Shown: one piece after another, positions 45,744-55,156 of the stretch
Layout: every line of letters starts with the position of its first letter
Position numbering within the stretch: the stretch's first letter is position 1
From: Streptomyces sp. CC208A
Lineage (GTDB): Bacteria; Actinomycetota; Actinomycetes; Streptomycetales; Streptomycetaceae
Reading direction: 5' to 3'
Length of the DNA: 64,000 nt
NCBI RefSeq assembly: GCF_030010625.1
Contig: NZ_JASCXN010000001.1
Location: 124,001-188,000 of the forward strand
Position numbers and translations under genes: made by a program
The notes under the pieces: generated by a model
What the model was told of the DNA's origin: nothing
Seen by the model: the letters and a program-made list of their open reading frames with translations, nothing else
The model's database searches: none

Positions 45744-46241
45744 GTGGCGAAGAAGAAGCAGAAGAACGGCGGGGGCACCCCGGCGACGGTGGCCCTGGCC
45801 GCGGCGGGCACGCCGTACACCCTGCACGCGTACGAGCACGACCCGGCGACCCCGTCGTACGGCGAGGAGGCGGCGGAGGCGCTCGGCGTCACGCCCGACC
45901 GGGTCTTCAAGACGCTGGTGGCCGAGGTCGACGGGGAGCTGACGGTGGCGGTGGTGCCGGTCGCGGGCCAGCTGGACCTGAAGGCGCTGGCGTCGGCGGT
46001 CGGCGGGAAGCGGGCGGTGATGGCGGACCCGGCGGCGGCCGAGCGGACGACCGGGTACGTCCGGGGCGGGATCTCGCCGCTGGGCCAGCGCAAGCGGCTG
46101 CGTACCGTGCTCGACTCCTCGGCGTCGGCGCACGGAACGATCTGCGTCTCGGCCGGCCGGCGGGGCCTGGAGGTCGAGCTCTCCCCCGCCGACCTGGCCG
46201 CGCTCACCTCGGCGGTCCTGGCCCCGATCGGCCGCGGCTGA
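45744..46241 (+). CDS. ybaK: YbaK/EbsC-type aminoacyl-tRNA deacylase
   Basis: A 165-residue Cys-tRNA(Pro)/Cys-tRNA(Cys) deacylase-like protein. A Lys-rich start (AKKKQKNG) leads to GEEAAEALGVTPDRVFKTLV, where the last Lys is the conserved active-site lysine. VVPVAGQLDLKALA and GYVRGGISPLGQRKRL follow, the second with the Gly loop. It clears mischarged tRNA. The GTG start has AGGAAG six bases upstream. It is preceded by the tandem repeat. Confidence 0.9.
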   Translation: MAKKKQKNGGGTPATVALAAAGTPYTLHAYEHDPATPSYGEEAAEALGVTPDRVFKTLVAEVDGELTVAVVPVAGQLDLKALASAVGGKRAVMADPAAAERTTGYVRGGISPLGQRKRLRTVLDSSASAHGTICVSAGRRGLEVELSPADLAALTSAVLAPIGRG

Positions 46242-46292
46242 CGAAAGCCCCTCCGGCCCGCAGCGGCTGACGGCCCCCTGGCCGTTCGGCGT

Positions 46293-46907
46293 TCAGTGCT
46301 TGTAGGCGTCCCAGGGGCCGGGCTCCGGGTCGCGGGGGCCGAAGATCCCCGTCAGGACCAGGTGGACGACGGTCGCGGCGAGCGGCCAGGCCAGCATCGC
46401 CGCCGCCCCCATCTGGAGCTTCAGGGGCGCGTCGAAGGCGACCTCGGGGCCGACGGCCTTGGCGTGGGCGATCACGTCGGAGGTCGGCCCCAGCTCGGTC
46501 CCCAGCCACCAGGCGAGGAGCGAGCCGAGGACGCCGCCGACGGCGAGCCCGAGGACGAGCGGGACGCCGCCCTTGCGGCGGGCGAGGAAGACGACGAGTC
46601 CGGCGATCGCGCCGAAGGCGAGGGCGAGGAGGACGAAGGTGCCGTCGGCACCGATCGCGGCCTCCCCCTCGGAGTCCTTCAGATAGACGCCCTTGCCGTC
46701 GGAGATCAGCCGGACCGTCGGCGCGAGCCACACCCAGAGCGCGCCGAGCACGGCTCCGGCGACCGCGGAGGCGGCCGTCACCACCAGGCCCTGGAGGACC
46801 TCGGCCGCGGTGATCGGGTCACCCTCCGGGCCCTGGTACGGCGGGGGCGGCGGGGGCCATGAGGGGTCGTGCGGCGGCTGCTGGGGAGGCGTCAGGGGTG
46901 CGGTCAC
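46293..46907 (-). CDS. DUF2567-like membrane protein
   Basis: A 204-residue protein with a Pro-rich cytoplasmic N-terminus (PPQQPPHDPSWPPPPPP) and four membrane segments: VLQGLVVTAASAVAGAVLGA, FVLLALAFGAIAGLVVFL, VLGLAVGGVLGSLLAWWLG and AAAMLAWPLAATVVHLVL. An outside loop VRLISDGKGVYLKDSEGEA lies between the first and second. Function unknown. The GTG at 46907 is used; it lies 34 bases past the ABC permease stop, on the same strand. Confidence 0.72.
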   Translation of the reverse strand: MTAPLTPPQQPPHDPSWPPPPPPYQGPEGDPITAAEVLQGLVVTAASAVAGAVLGALWVWLAPTVRLISDGKGVYLKDSEGEAAIGADGTFVLLALAFGAIAGLVVFLARRKGGVPLVLGLAVGGVLGSLLAWWLGTELGPTSDVIAHAKAVGPEVAFDAPLKLQMGAAAMLAWPLAATVVHLVLTGIFGPRDPEPGPWDAYKH

Positions 46908-46941
46908 CCCGCCATCGTGCCAGGTGCGCCGGTGTCCCGCC

Positions 46942-47766
46942 TCAGCGGACCGCGGCCCTGCGGTAGGCCCAGGTGGCGGCGGCCAGCGAGAGGACGCCGA
47001 CGACCCCGCAGACGGCCAGATCGAGGGCGACGGCCGCCCAGTCGGGGCGCGGGTCGAAGGCGCGGGCCAGGGCCTCGACGCCGTACGTGGAGGGCAGCAG
47101 GTCGCGCACCCAGCCGACCGGCTCCGGCATCCGCTCGGCCGGCAGCACGCCGAGGAGCAGCGCGGCGGACATGCCGAGCTGGCCGAGGAGGGTGGCCAGC
47201 TCCTGGCGGGGGGCGAGCAGGCCGAGGGCGGCGCCGAGTCCGGAGAGGGCGGCGCCGGCGAGCGGGACGACGGCGGCGAGCAGCCACAGGTGGCCGAGCG
47301 GCAGGCCGAAGAGGACGGCGCCGGTGACGGCGGTGACGACCGTGCCGGGGACGGTGAAGGAGGCGTACGCGCCGGCGGCGCCGAGCACCACGGCGGCGGG
47401 CGGCACGGGCAGGGTGGCGTAGTGGTCGAGGCCGCCGGTGGCGCGGAGCTGCCCGAAGTACTGGGCGAGCAGGTTGAGGGCGACGAAGGCGACGACGAGG
47501 ACGGTGGAACCGGCGACGACGGCGCGGGCCTCGGAGCCGCCGTCGACGACCCCGCGCATCAGGATCATGATCCCGATGGACTGGAAGGTCGCGACGAAGA
47601 GCAGCGGGATGCGGGCGACCCGGGCCCGGCTGAGCTGCGCCTTGTAGACGGCGGCGAGGGAGGGCAGCAGCCAGGCGGCCGGGGCGAGGGGGGCGGCCTC
47701 CCCGGTGTCCCGGGCCGGGGCGGCCGGCACGCCGGCCGGCAGGACCTCGGCGGGCAGGGTGCTCAA
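46942..47766 (-). CDS. ABC-2 type transporter permease
   Basis: A 274-residue permease with six membrane segments and the ABC-2 architecture. A first helix after VYKAQLSRARVARIPLLFVATFQ is followed by loops such as GVVDGGSEARAVVAG. The last part has GWVRDLLPSTYGVEALARAFDP, as in ABC-2 exporters. The start is a TTG with AGGAG nine bases upstream. It follows the ATPase gene by 73 bases. Substrate unknown; such pairs often export drugs or lipids. Confidence 0.85.
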   Translation of the reverse strand: MSTLPAEVLPAGVPAAPARDTGEAAPLAPAAWLLPSLAAVYKAQLSRARVARIPLLFVATFQSIGIMILMRGVVDGGSEARAVVAGSTVLVVAFVALNLLAQYFGQLRATGGLDHYATLPVPPAAVVLGAAGAYASFTVPGTVVTAVTGAVLFGLPLGHLWLLAAVVPLAGAALSGLGAALGLLAPRQELATLLGQLGMSAALLLGVLPAERMPEPVGWVRDLLPSTYGVEALARAFDPRPDWAAVALDLAVCGVVGVLSLAAATWAYRRAAVR

Positions 47767-47839
47767 CGCGGACAGCTCCTGGGGGTGACGTGCGGTACGT
47801 GGGGGGTCACGCCGGGGGCGAGAGGGGAAAGAGCGAGGC

Positions 47840-48823
47840 TCATGCCTTCACCAGCCCTTCGCGGGCGGCGCCGCCGAGGGCGAGGTAGACGTCCTCCAGG
47901 CTGGGCGTGGCGAGGGTGAAGTCGTCGAGGGCGGCGAAGGCGGCGCCTCCGGTGACGGCGGCGACGGCGGCGCGGGCGGCGTCGGGGGCGAGCCGGAGGG
48001 TCCAGCGGCGGCCGGACTCCTGGGCGAGTTCGCGCAGGGCGGCGACCTCGGGGAGGGCGAGCGGGGCGGTGTCGCGCCACAGCAGGTCGACGCGGACCTC
48101 GCCGGCGACCCGTTCCTTGAGCCCGGCGGGGGTGTCGCAGGCGATGACCCGGCCCCGGTCGAGGACGGCGACCCGGTCGAGGACGGTCTCGGCCTCGATG
48201 ACGTTGTGGGTGACGAGGAGGACGGTGGTGCCGTGCTCGGCGCGGCGGCGGTCGACGGCGGCCCAGACGGCCCGGCGGGCGACCGGGTCCATGCCGGTGG
48301 TGGGCTCGTCGAGGACGAGGACGGGCCGGTGGCCGACGAGGGCGGCGGCGAAGCAGGCGAGCCGGCGCTGTCCGCCGGAGAGCTTCTTGAGGGGGCGGCC
48401 GGCCAGCTCGCCGAGGCCCAGCTCGTCGAGGACGGCGTCCCGGCCCGCGCGGGCGTCGGCGGCGGTGAGGCCGCGCAGCCGGCCGGTGGTCTCGGCGGCG
48501 AGGGCGACGGTCAGCTCGTCGAGGGCGGTGGACTCCTGGCCGAGGTAGGCGAGGAGGCGGGCGGCGCGCCCGGGGTGGCGGACGAGGTCGTGGCCGAGGA
48601 GCTCGACGGTGCCGGAGTCGGGGCGCATGAGGCCGGTGAGCTGGCGGACGAGGGTGGACTTGCCGGCGCCGTTGGGGCCGAGCAGGCCGAAGATCTCGCC
48701 GCCGCGCACGTCGAGGCTGATCCCGTCGGTGGCGCGCACCTCGGGGGTCGCGGGCGCGCCCCGCCTGCCGCGCGTGGCGGGGTACGTCTTGACCAGATCC
48801 CGCACCACGCACACCGTACTCAC
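47840..48823 (-). CDS. ABC transporter ATP-binding protein (DrrA-like)
   Basis: About 327 residues with all ABC motifs: Walker A GLLGPNGAGKSTLVRQL near residue 50, Q-loop YLGQES, signature LSGGQRRLACFAAAL near 150, Walker B VLVLDEPTTGMDP and switch His in LLVTHNV. The C-terminal extension is of the DrrA exporter type. It pairs with the permease just downstream. The GTG start at 48823 lacks a strong ribosome site; a second GTG lies 4 codons in. Confidence 0.9.
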   Translation of the reverse strand: MSTVCVVRDLVKTYPATRGRRGAPATPEVRATDGISLDVRGGEIFGLLGPNGAGKSTLVRQLTGLMRPDSGTVELLGHDLVRHPGRAARLLAYLGQESTALDELTVALAAETTGRLRGLTAADARAGRDAVLDELGLGELAGRPLKKLSGGQRRLACFAAALVGHRPVLVLDEPTTGMDPVARRAVWAAVDRRRAEHGTTVLLVTHNVIEAETVLDRVAVLDRGRVIACDTPAGLKERVAGEVRVDLLWRDTAPLALPEVAALRELAQESGRRWTLRLAPDAARAAVAAVTGGAAFAALDDFTLATPSLEDVYLALGGAAREGLVKA

Positions 48824-48834
48824 GGGGGAAGAGC

Positions 48835-50136
48835 CTACGGGGTCGCCGGTCCCGCTCCGGGCGCGGGGGCGGGTTCGGCGGCGGCGCGGACGTCGATCTC
48901 GCGCCAGAATCCGGCGCGGATGGCGTAGCGGTCGTGCTCGTCGATCTGGTCGTCCTTGTGGGCGAGGAGGCCGAACCGGGCGGCGTAGCGGAGGAGTTCG
49001 CCGTCGATGCGGTGGGGGATGCGGGGGTAGAGGACGGAGAGCTTCTGGATGTGGCTCTGCTCGGGGAGCCGTTCCAGCCACCGCCGGGCGAACACCTGTC
49101 CGACCTCGAAGGGGTCTCCGCCGACGGTGGTGATGTCCTCCTCGCGGTCGGCCCAGCGCTGCTCGGCGCTGGTGAGCTGGGCCAGGGTGGGCAGCGAGGC
49201 GGTCTCGGGCGGCTCGCCGAGGGCGGTCGGGGGCCGGTCGACCCAGCCCCGGTCGGAGGACCAGCGCAGGGCGCTGGCCGCCTGGGGCGCCGTGGGGTGG
49301 GGGGCGGCGGTGGGGCGCAGTCCGGCCAGGTCCTTGGGGGTGGGTACGGCCTTGCCCGCGGTGGGGGCCGGGACGGCGGCGGGGGCGTGTCCTTCGGCGG
49401 AGGGTACGGGTGCCCCGTCGGCGGCCTGCCGATCGCGGCGCGCGGCGGCGGACTCGGCGGCTTCGGCGGCTCCTGCGGCCCGCTCGGCGGAGGCGAGGGC
49501 GGCCTCGGGGAGCGGCGCGGAGAGGATGGCGGCGATCTCGGGGCGGGGCACGGGCGGCGGGGCGCAGATGCCGGTGAGGTCCTTGGCGCGGACGGCCCGG
49601 GTGATCCAGGTCCGGTCGAGGACGCGGCGCTCGTCGGCCTCGGCGACCAGGTCCTCGGACTGGTTGTAGTCGCCGTCGGCGGCCTGGACGGCCCAGAGAT
49701 GGACGGCGACGCCGTGCTCCTTGGCGGACATCAGGCCGGGGAGCAGGTCGCCGTCGCCGGTGACGAGGACGATGTCGGAGCAGGCGCGGTTGCGGGAGAG
49801 CTCGGTGAGTTCGGTGTGCATGGCCGCGTCGACGCCCTTCTGGGCCCAGCGGCCGTCGCTGCGGGTCAGGGCGCCGAGCCGGACGGTGACCCGGGGCATC
49901 ACGCGCAGCCGGCGGTGCTCGGGCTGGGGCACCCGGTCGGGGGCGCCGTCGAACCAGTAGATCCGCAGCAGCGGGAGGCCGGTCTCGGTCTCGGCCCGTT
50001 CGCGCAGCTGCCGGATGAGCCCGGCGTGGTCCACGCTGATGCGGGAGCGGGCCGGCTCCCCGGCGAGCAGGCTGGCGGCGGCTCCCAGCAGATAGCCCGC
50101 GTCCACCAGAACGACGCATCGGTCCACGTGCTCCAC
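48835..50136 (-). CDS. NYN domain (LabA/PIN-like) ribonuclease-type protein
   Basis: A 433-residue protein. The N-terminal 180 residues are a NYN domain with the acidic site VVLVDAGYLLGAAA, WAQKGVDAAMHTELTELS, and DIVLVTGDGDLLPGL. A Pro/Ala-rich linker (residues 220-300) leads to a C-terminal domain (FEVGQVFARRWLERLPEQ ... LRYAARFGLLAHKDD) that may bind RNA or proteins. NYN proteins are thought to cut RNA. The GTG at 50136 is used; the GTG at 50127 before DRCVVLV fits the GGTGGAG sequence better. Confidence 0.83.
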   Translation of the reverse strand: MEHVDRCVVLVDAGYLLGAAASLLAGEPARSRISVDHAGLIRQLRERAETETGLPLLRIYWFDGAPDRVPQPEHRRLRVMPRVTVRLGALTRSDGRWAQKGVDAAMHTELTELSRNRACSDIVLVTGDGDLLPGLMSAKEHGVAVHLWAVQAADGDYNQSEDLVAEADERRVLDRTWITRAVRAKDLTGICAPPPVPRPEIAAILSAPLPEAALASAERAAGAAEAAESAAARRDRQAADGAPVPSAEGHAPAAVPAPTAGKAVPTPKDLAGLRPTAAPHPTAPQAASALRWSSDRGWVDRPPTALGEPPETASLPTLAQLTSAEQRWADREEDITTVGGDPFEVGQVFARRWLERLPEQSHIQKLSVLYPRIPHRIDGELLRYAARFGLLAHKDDQIDEHDRYAIRAGFWREIDVRAAAEPAPAPGAGPATP

Positions 50137-50371
50137 CCTCTTTCGGATCTCGGCCGGACTCGGGATCTCAGGTGTTCCGGGTTCCTTCGAGTCTGCCCGA
50201 CCGCCGGGGGCTTGACGGCCGGAACTGGATCTTCGGCGTGGCGGAGACTCCGGCCGCCCCGGCCCGGAACGCCCTCACGCACCGTAATGATCCAACATGC
50301 GGCGTTTTCTCCCGTATGTGAGTCTGACAGCGGCCCTGGCCCCTAGATCCCTTCGAGGAGGCATCATCCCC

Positions 50372-50545
50372 ATGGCCAAGAACCGCAACCAGAACCGTCA
50401 GAAGCAGCAGCAGTCGCAGGCCGAGCGCGGTGCCCAGCAGGCGCAGCAGTCGGCGATGGAGTCGCAGGCCGAGAGCCGTGCCTCCCAGGTCACCCCTGGC
50501 GACATGGCGCGGAAGGGCCGTCAGAAGCGCTTCGGCCACAACTGA
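50372..50545 (+). CDS. Small Gln/Lys-rich conserved protein
   Basis: A 57-residue hydrophilic protein (AKNRNQNRQKQQQSQAERG ... RKGRQKRFGHN). GAGGAG lies 11 bases before the ATG, so the start is clear. No known domain; the low-complexity basic sequence suggests nucleic-acid binding or disorder. Similar short proteins are widespread in streptomycetes, and I know no function. A strong terminator follows the gene, so it is a single-gene unit divergent from the NYN gene. Confidence 0.75.
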   Translation: MAKNRNQNRQKQQQSQAERGAQQAQQSAMESQAESRASQVTPGDMARKGRQKRFGHN

Positions 50546-50562
50546 CGCCCGCGCAGACGGCA

Positions 50563-50596
50563 AAGGGGCGCGCCCGTGACGACGGGCGCGCCCCTT
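50563..50596. terminator. Bidirectional terminator between the small gene and dnaE
   Basis: A perfect 14-bp stem AAGGGGCGCGCCCG and complement with a TGACGA loop, between convergent genes. Confidence 0.88.
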
Positions 50597-50635
50597 GCGT
50601 ACGTACGCCGGTCCTGTCCGGCCGGTACGCCGGTG

Positions 50636-53600
50636 CTATCCGGCCAGGCAGGAGGGGCCGAGCAGCACCTTCAGGTCGCCGAAGAGGGCGGGATCGGGCT
50701 GGACCCGGTGCCGGTCGAGGCGGAGCACAGTAGTCTTCCGGGGGCCCTGGAGCTTGATCCGCACCTCGGTGTTGCCCTTGTGGTGGCGGAGGATCTCGTC
50801 GAGGCGGCTCACCATCGGCGGGGTGACCTTGAGGGCCGGGATGGTGAGAATCACGGGGGCGTTGGTCCCGGCGGCGGAGAGGTCGGGGACCTGGAGCTCC
50901 ATGGCGACCAGACGGGGGACGTCCTCGCGCTTGTCGAGCCGGCCCTTGACGAAGACGACGGCGTCCTCGACGAGCTGGGTGGAGACCAGCTGGTAGGTGG
51001 CGGGGAAGAACATGCACTCGATGGAGCCGGCCAGGTCCTCGACGGTGGCGATGGCCCAGGCGTTGCCCTGCTTGGTCATCTTCCGCTGGAGGCCGGAGAT
51101 GATGCCGCCGATGGTGACGACCGCGCCGTCCGCGTGCTCGCCGCCGGTGAGCTGGGAGATGCCGGCGTCGGTCTTGTCGGAGAGGACGTGCTCCAGGCCG
51201 AAGAGCGGATGGTCGGAGACGTACAGGCCGAGCATCTCGCGCTCCTGCGCGAGGAGGTAGGTCTTGTCCCACTCGTCGTCGGTGAAGGTGACGTCGAGGC
51301 CGAAGCCGGGCTCGCTGCTGTCCTCCTCACCCATGCCGCCGAAGAGGTCGAACTGCCCTTCGGCCTCCTTGCGCTTGACCGCCACCACGTTGTCGATCAT
51401 GGGTTCGTGCTGGGCGACGAGGCCCTTGCGGGTGTGGCCCATGGTGTCGAAGGCGCCGGCCTTGATCAGCGACTCGATGGTGCGCTTGTTGCAGACCACG
51501 GCCTCGACCTTGTCGAGGAAGTCGGGGAAGGAGGAGTACTTCCCCTTGGCCTTGCGGCTCTTGATGATCGACTCGACGACGTTGGTGCCGACGTTCCGGA
51601 CGGCGGTGAGGCCGAAGAGGATGACGTCGTCGCCCTGGGCGGCGAAGTTCGCCTGGGACTCGTTGACGTTCGGCGGGAGGACCCTGATGCCCATGCGGCG
51701 GCACTCGTTGAGGTAGACCGCGGACTTGTCCTTGTCGTCCTTGACCGAGGTCAGGAGGCCCGCCATGTACTCGGCGGGGTAGTTCGCCTTGAGGTAGGCG
51801 GTCCAGTAGGAGACCAGGCCGTACGCGGCGGAGTGCGCCTTGTTGAAGGCGTAGCCGGCGAAGGGGACCAGGACGTCCCACAGGGCCTGGATGGCCTCGT
51901 CGCTGTAGCCGTTCTTCTTGGCGCCGGCCTGGAAGATGGTGAAGTTCTTCGCCAGCTCGTCGGGCTTCTTCTTGCCCATGACGCGGCGGAGGATGTCGGC
52001 CTCGCCGAGCGAGTAGCCGGCGATGATCTGGGCGGCCTTCTGCACCTGCTCCTGGTAGACGATCAGGCCGTAGGTGACGTCCAGGACCTCCTTGAGCGGC
52101 TCCTCCAGCTCCGGGTGGATCGGGGTGATCTCCTGCTGGCCGTTCTTGCGCAGGGCGTAGTTGGTGTGCGAGTTCATGCCCATCGGGCCCGGGCGGTAGA
52201 GCGCGGACACGGCGGAGATGTCTTCGAAGTTGTCGGGCTTCATCAGCCGCAGCAGGGACCGCATGGGGCCGCCGTCGAACTGGAAGACGCCGAGGGTGTC
52301 GCCGCGCTGGAGCAGTTCGAAGGTCTTCGGGTCGTCCAGCGGCAGGGCGAGCAGATCGAGGTCGATGCCCTTGTTCGCCTTCACCATCTTGACGGCGTCG
52401 TCCATGATGGTGAGGTTGCGCAGGCCGAGGAAGTCCATCTTCAGCAGGCCGAGCGACTCGCACTGCGGGTAGTCCCACTGCGTGATGGTGACGCCGTCGG
52501 TGTGCCGCACCCAGATCGGGGCGTGGTCGACGATCGGCTCGCTGGACATGATCACGCCGGCGGCGTGCACGCCCATCTGGCGGACCAGGCCCTCGACGCC
52601 CTTGGCGGTGTCGATGACCTTCTTCACGTCCGGCTCGTTCTCGTACATCGCCCGCACCTCGCCGGCCTCGCTGTAGCGCGGGTGGGAGGGGTTGGTGATG
52701 CCGTCGAGGTCGATGCCCTTGCCGAGGACGTCGGCGGGCATGGCCTTGGTGATGCGGTCGCCCATGGCGTACGGGTAGCCGAGGACGCGCGCGGAGTCCT
52801 TGATCGCGTTCTTGGCCTTGATCTTGCCGTAGGTGCCGATCATGGCGACCTTGTCGGCCCCGTACTTCTCGGTCACGTACCGGATCACCTCGACGCGCCG
52901 GCGCTCGTCGAAGTCGATGTCGACATCGGGCATCGAGATGCGCTCGGGGTTGAGGAAGCGCTCGAAGATCAGGCCGTGCGGGATGGGGTCGAGGTCGGTG
53001 ATGCCCATGGCGTACGCGACGATCGAGCCGGCCGCGGAGCCTCGGCCGGGGCCCACGGCGATGCCCTGCTTCTTGGCCCACATGATGAAGTCGGCGACGA
53101 CGAGGAAGTAGCCGGGGAAGCCCATCGAGATGATGGTGTCCATCTCGTACTCGACCTGCTTCATGCGGTCCTCGGGGATCCCGTTCGGGAACCGCCGGTG
53201 CATGCCCCGCATGGTCTCCTCGCGGAACCAGGTGACCTCGGTGTAGCCCTCGGGGATGTCGAACTTCGGCATGAGGTCGCGCTTCTCGAACATGCCGGTG
53301 GTGTCGATCTGCTCGGCGACCAGGAGCGTGTTGGCGCAGCCCTCCTGCCAGGCGTCCGAGGAGTCGATGGCGTACATCTCGTCCGTGGACTTCAGGTAGT
53401 AGCCGGTGCCGTCGAACTTGAAGCGGTCCGGGTCGGAGAGGTTCTTGCCGGTCTGGATGCAGAGCAGGGCGTCGTGGGCGGTGGCCTCGTGCGCGTAGGT
53501 GTAGTGCGAGTCGTTGGTGACCAGGGGCGGGATGCCGAGCTTCTTGCCGATCTCCAGGAGGCCGTCGCGGACCCGGCGCTCGATCTCGATGCCGTGGTCC

Positions 53601-54175
53601 ATCAGCTCCAGGAAGTAGCGGTCCTTGCCGAAGATGTCCTGGTACTCGGAGGCCGCCTTCAGGGCCTCGTCGAACTGGCCGAGGCGCAGCCGGGTCTGGA
53701 GCTCGCCGGAGGGGCAGCCGGTGGAGGCGATCAGGCCCTCCGACCACTGGGAGATGGTCTCCTTGTCCATCCGGGGCCACTTCTGCAGCCAGCCCTCGGC
53801 GTAGGCGTCGGAGGAGAGCCGGAAGAGGTTGTGCAGTCCGGTGTTGTTCGCCGCCCAGATGGTCTTGTGGGTGTAACCGCCGGAGCCGGAGACGTCGTCC
53901 TTCTTCTGGTGCGGCTGACCCCACTGGATCTTGCGCTTGTTCCGCCGGGACTCGGGGGCGACGTACGCCTCGATGCCGATGATCGGCGTCACGCCCGCCT
54001 TCTGGGCGCTGTGGAAGAAGTCGTACGCACCGTGCAGGTTGCCGTGGTCGGACATGGCGATATGGGTCATGCCCATCTCGTTGCACGCGTTGAACATGTC
54101 CTTCAGCCGCGCGGCACCGTCCAGCAGGGAGTACTGGGTGTGGACGTGGAGGTGCGTGAAGGGCGGCTTGGTCAC
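50636..54175 (-). CDS. dnaE: DNA polymerase III alpha subunit
   Basis: A 1179-residue replicative polymerase. The PHP domain opens with FTHLHVHTQYSLLDGAARL and MSDHGNLHGAYDFF. The polymerase active site contains PDVDIDFDERRRVEVI near 415 and KMDFLGLRNLTIMDDAV near 575. YALRKNGQQEITPIHPELEE and the fingers part follow. The C-terminal third has the helix-hairpin-helix (ECRRMGIRVLPPNVN) and an OB-fold with VTIGGIISGLQRKMTKQGN. GTG start. Length and domain order fit the DnaE1 type. Confidence 0.97.
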   Translation of the reverse strand: MTKPPFTHLHVHTQYSLLDGAARLKDMFNACNEMGMTHIAMSDHGNLHGAYDFFHSAQKAGVTPIIGIEAYVAPESRRNKRKIQWGQPHQKKDDVSGSGGYTHKTIWAANNTGLHNLFRLSSDAYAEGWLQKWPRMDKETISQWSEGLIASTGCPSGELQTRLRLGQFDEALKAASEYQDIFGKDRYFLELMDHGIEIERRVRDGLLEIGKKLGIPPLVTNDSHYTYAHEATAHDALLCIQTGKNLSDPDRFKFDGTGYYLKSTDEMYAIDSSDAWQEGCANTLLVAEQIDTTGMFEKRDLMPKFDIPEGYTEVTWFREETMRGMHRRFPNGIPEDRMKQVEYEMDTIISMGFPGYFLVVADFIMWAKKQGIAVGPGRGSAAGSIVAYAMGITDLDPIPHGLIFERFLNPERISMPDVDIDFDERRRVEVIRYVTEKYGADKVAMIGTYGKIKAKNAIKDSARVLGYPYAMGDRITKAMPADVLGKGIDLDGITNPSHPRYSEAGEVRAMYENEPDVKKVIDTAKGVEGLVRQMGVHAAGVIMSSEPIVDHAPIWVRHTDGVTITQWDYPQCESLGLLKMDFLGLRNLTIMDDAVKMVKANKGIDLDLLALPLDDPKTFELLQRGDTLGVFQFDGGPMRSLLRLMKPDNFEDISAVSALYRPGPMGMNSHTNYALRKNGQQEITPIHPELEEPLKEVLDVTYGLIVYQEQVQKAAQIIAGYSLGEADILRRVMGKKKPDELAKNFTIFQAGAKKNGYSDEAIQALWDVLVPFAGYAFNKAHSAAYGLVSYWTAYLKANYPAEYMAGLLTSVKDDKDKSAVYLNECRRMGIRVLPPNVNESQANFAAQGDDVILFGLTAVRNVGTNVVESIIKSRKAKGKYSSFPDFLDKVEAVVCNKRTIESLIKAGAFDTMGHTRKGLVAQHEPMIDNVVAVKRKEAEGQFDLFGGMGEEDSSEPGFGLDVTFTDDEWDKTYLLAQEREMLGLYVSDHPLFGLEHVLSDKTDAGISQLTGGEHADGAVVTIGGIISGLQRKMTKQGNAWAIATVEDLAGSIECMFFPATYQLVSTQLVEDAVVFVKGRLDKREDVPRLVAMELQVPDLSAAGTNAPVILTIPALKVTPPMVSRLDEILRHHKGNTEVRIKLQGPRKTTVLRLDRHRVQPDPALFGDLKVLLGPSCLAG

Positions 54176-54429
54176 GGGGGGTGCCTCCGACGTTGGATTC
54201 CTGGGGGACAGCGTCGAAGTCTACGTCGCGCGAGTGACAGGGAAGGGGTTGTGGCGGTCATGGGCGCGCGTCGGACGAGGGGGAACACCTGTCCGCATTT
54301 GTCATGACCAATCTTGCACCATTCCTGTGTCCGGAGACGCTTCGGTGCCGGGGCCGCACCCCCGATCGCCGGCTCCACAGCCTGTCCTTAGCGGCCTCTT
54401 ACGGACGGTCGTGGCAGACTCACCCGACG

Positions 54430-55113
54430 ATGGACATGGCAGGGACGCGGCTGAGGGCGCTGCGGGCGGCGGTCTTCACGGCACTGGTCGTGACGCTGTC
54501 CGTGGCGTCCCATGTGCTGCTCTCCGGGGTGCCGCTGCCGTTGGGCACGGTCGTGCCGGTCGCGGCCGGCGTCTTCGCCGTGGCGTTCGCGCTGGCCGGC
54601 CGGGAGCGCGGCTTCGGCCCGATCGCGGGGCTGCTCGTCCCGCTGGAGCTGGCCGCCGACACGCTCTTCACCTCCGGACAGGTCGCCTGTTACGGCCCCG
54701 CCGGCGGCCCGGTCTCCGGCGCGCTGCGGTCCTTCGGGGTGGAGGTGCTGTGCGGCGGGGCCGTGGGCGCCCCGCTGCCCGGGGTCGCGGAGCCCAGGAG
54801 CGGGGCCGCCGCGCTGCTCGCCTCCCCCGACCCGGCGCTGCCCTGGCTGCTGCTCGCCGCCCATGTGCTGGTCGGGCTCTCGGCGGCGGGCTGGCTGCGC
54901 GGCGGCGAGCGCGCGCTGGCGCGGCTGCTCGGCGCGGCGGCGGCCTCGGCCTTCCGGCCGCTGGCGCTGCTCGGCGCCCTCGCGGGCGCGGACCGGCCGG
55001 TGGTGCCGGGCCCGGGGCGTCCCGGGGACCGGCCGCGCCCGTCCCGTACGCGTCTCCTCGTGCACTCCGTGGGGCGGCGGGGGCCGCCGCGGGGACCGCT
55101 CGCTCTCGCCTGA
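54430..55113 (+). CDS. Integral membrane protein of unknown function
   Basis: A 227-residue protein with four hydrophobic segments: LRAAVFTALVVTLSVASHVLL, LGTVVPVAAGVFAVAFALAG, GLLVPLELAADTLFTSGQVA and LPWLLLAAHVLVGLSAAGWL. A basic cytoplasmic tail (RPRPSRTRLLVHSVGRRGPPRG) follows. SHVLLSGVPLP and LFTSGQVACYG contain His and Cys residues near the membrane surface. Two ATGs compete, 54430 (used) and 54436. It lies 44 bases upstream of the second DsbA-like gene on the same strand, which suggests a shared transcript and an envelope role. Confidence 0.75.
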   Translation: MDMAGTRLRALRAAVFTALVVTLSVASHVLLSGVPLPLGTVVPVAAGVFAVAFALAGRERGFGPIAGLLVPLELAADTLFTSGQVACYGPAGGPVSGALRSFGVEVLCGGAVGAPLPGVAEPRSGAAALLASPDPALPWLLLAAHVLVGLSAAGWLRGGERALARLLGAAAASAFRPLALLGALAGADRPVVPGPGRPGDRPRPSRTRLLVHSVGRRGPPRGPLALA

Positions 55114-55156
55114 GCGCACGGCCCCCCGTCCCCACCCTTCTCGGAGAATCACGATC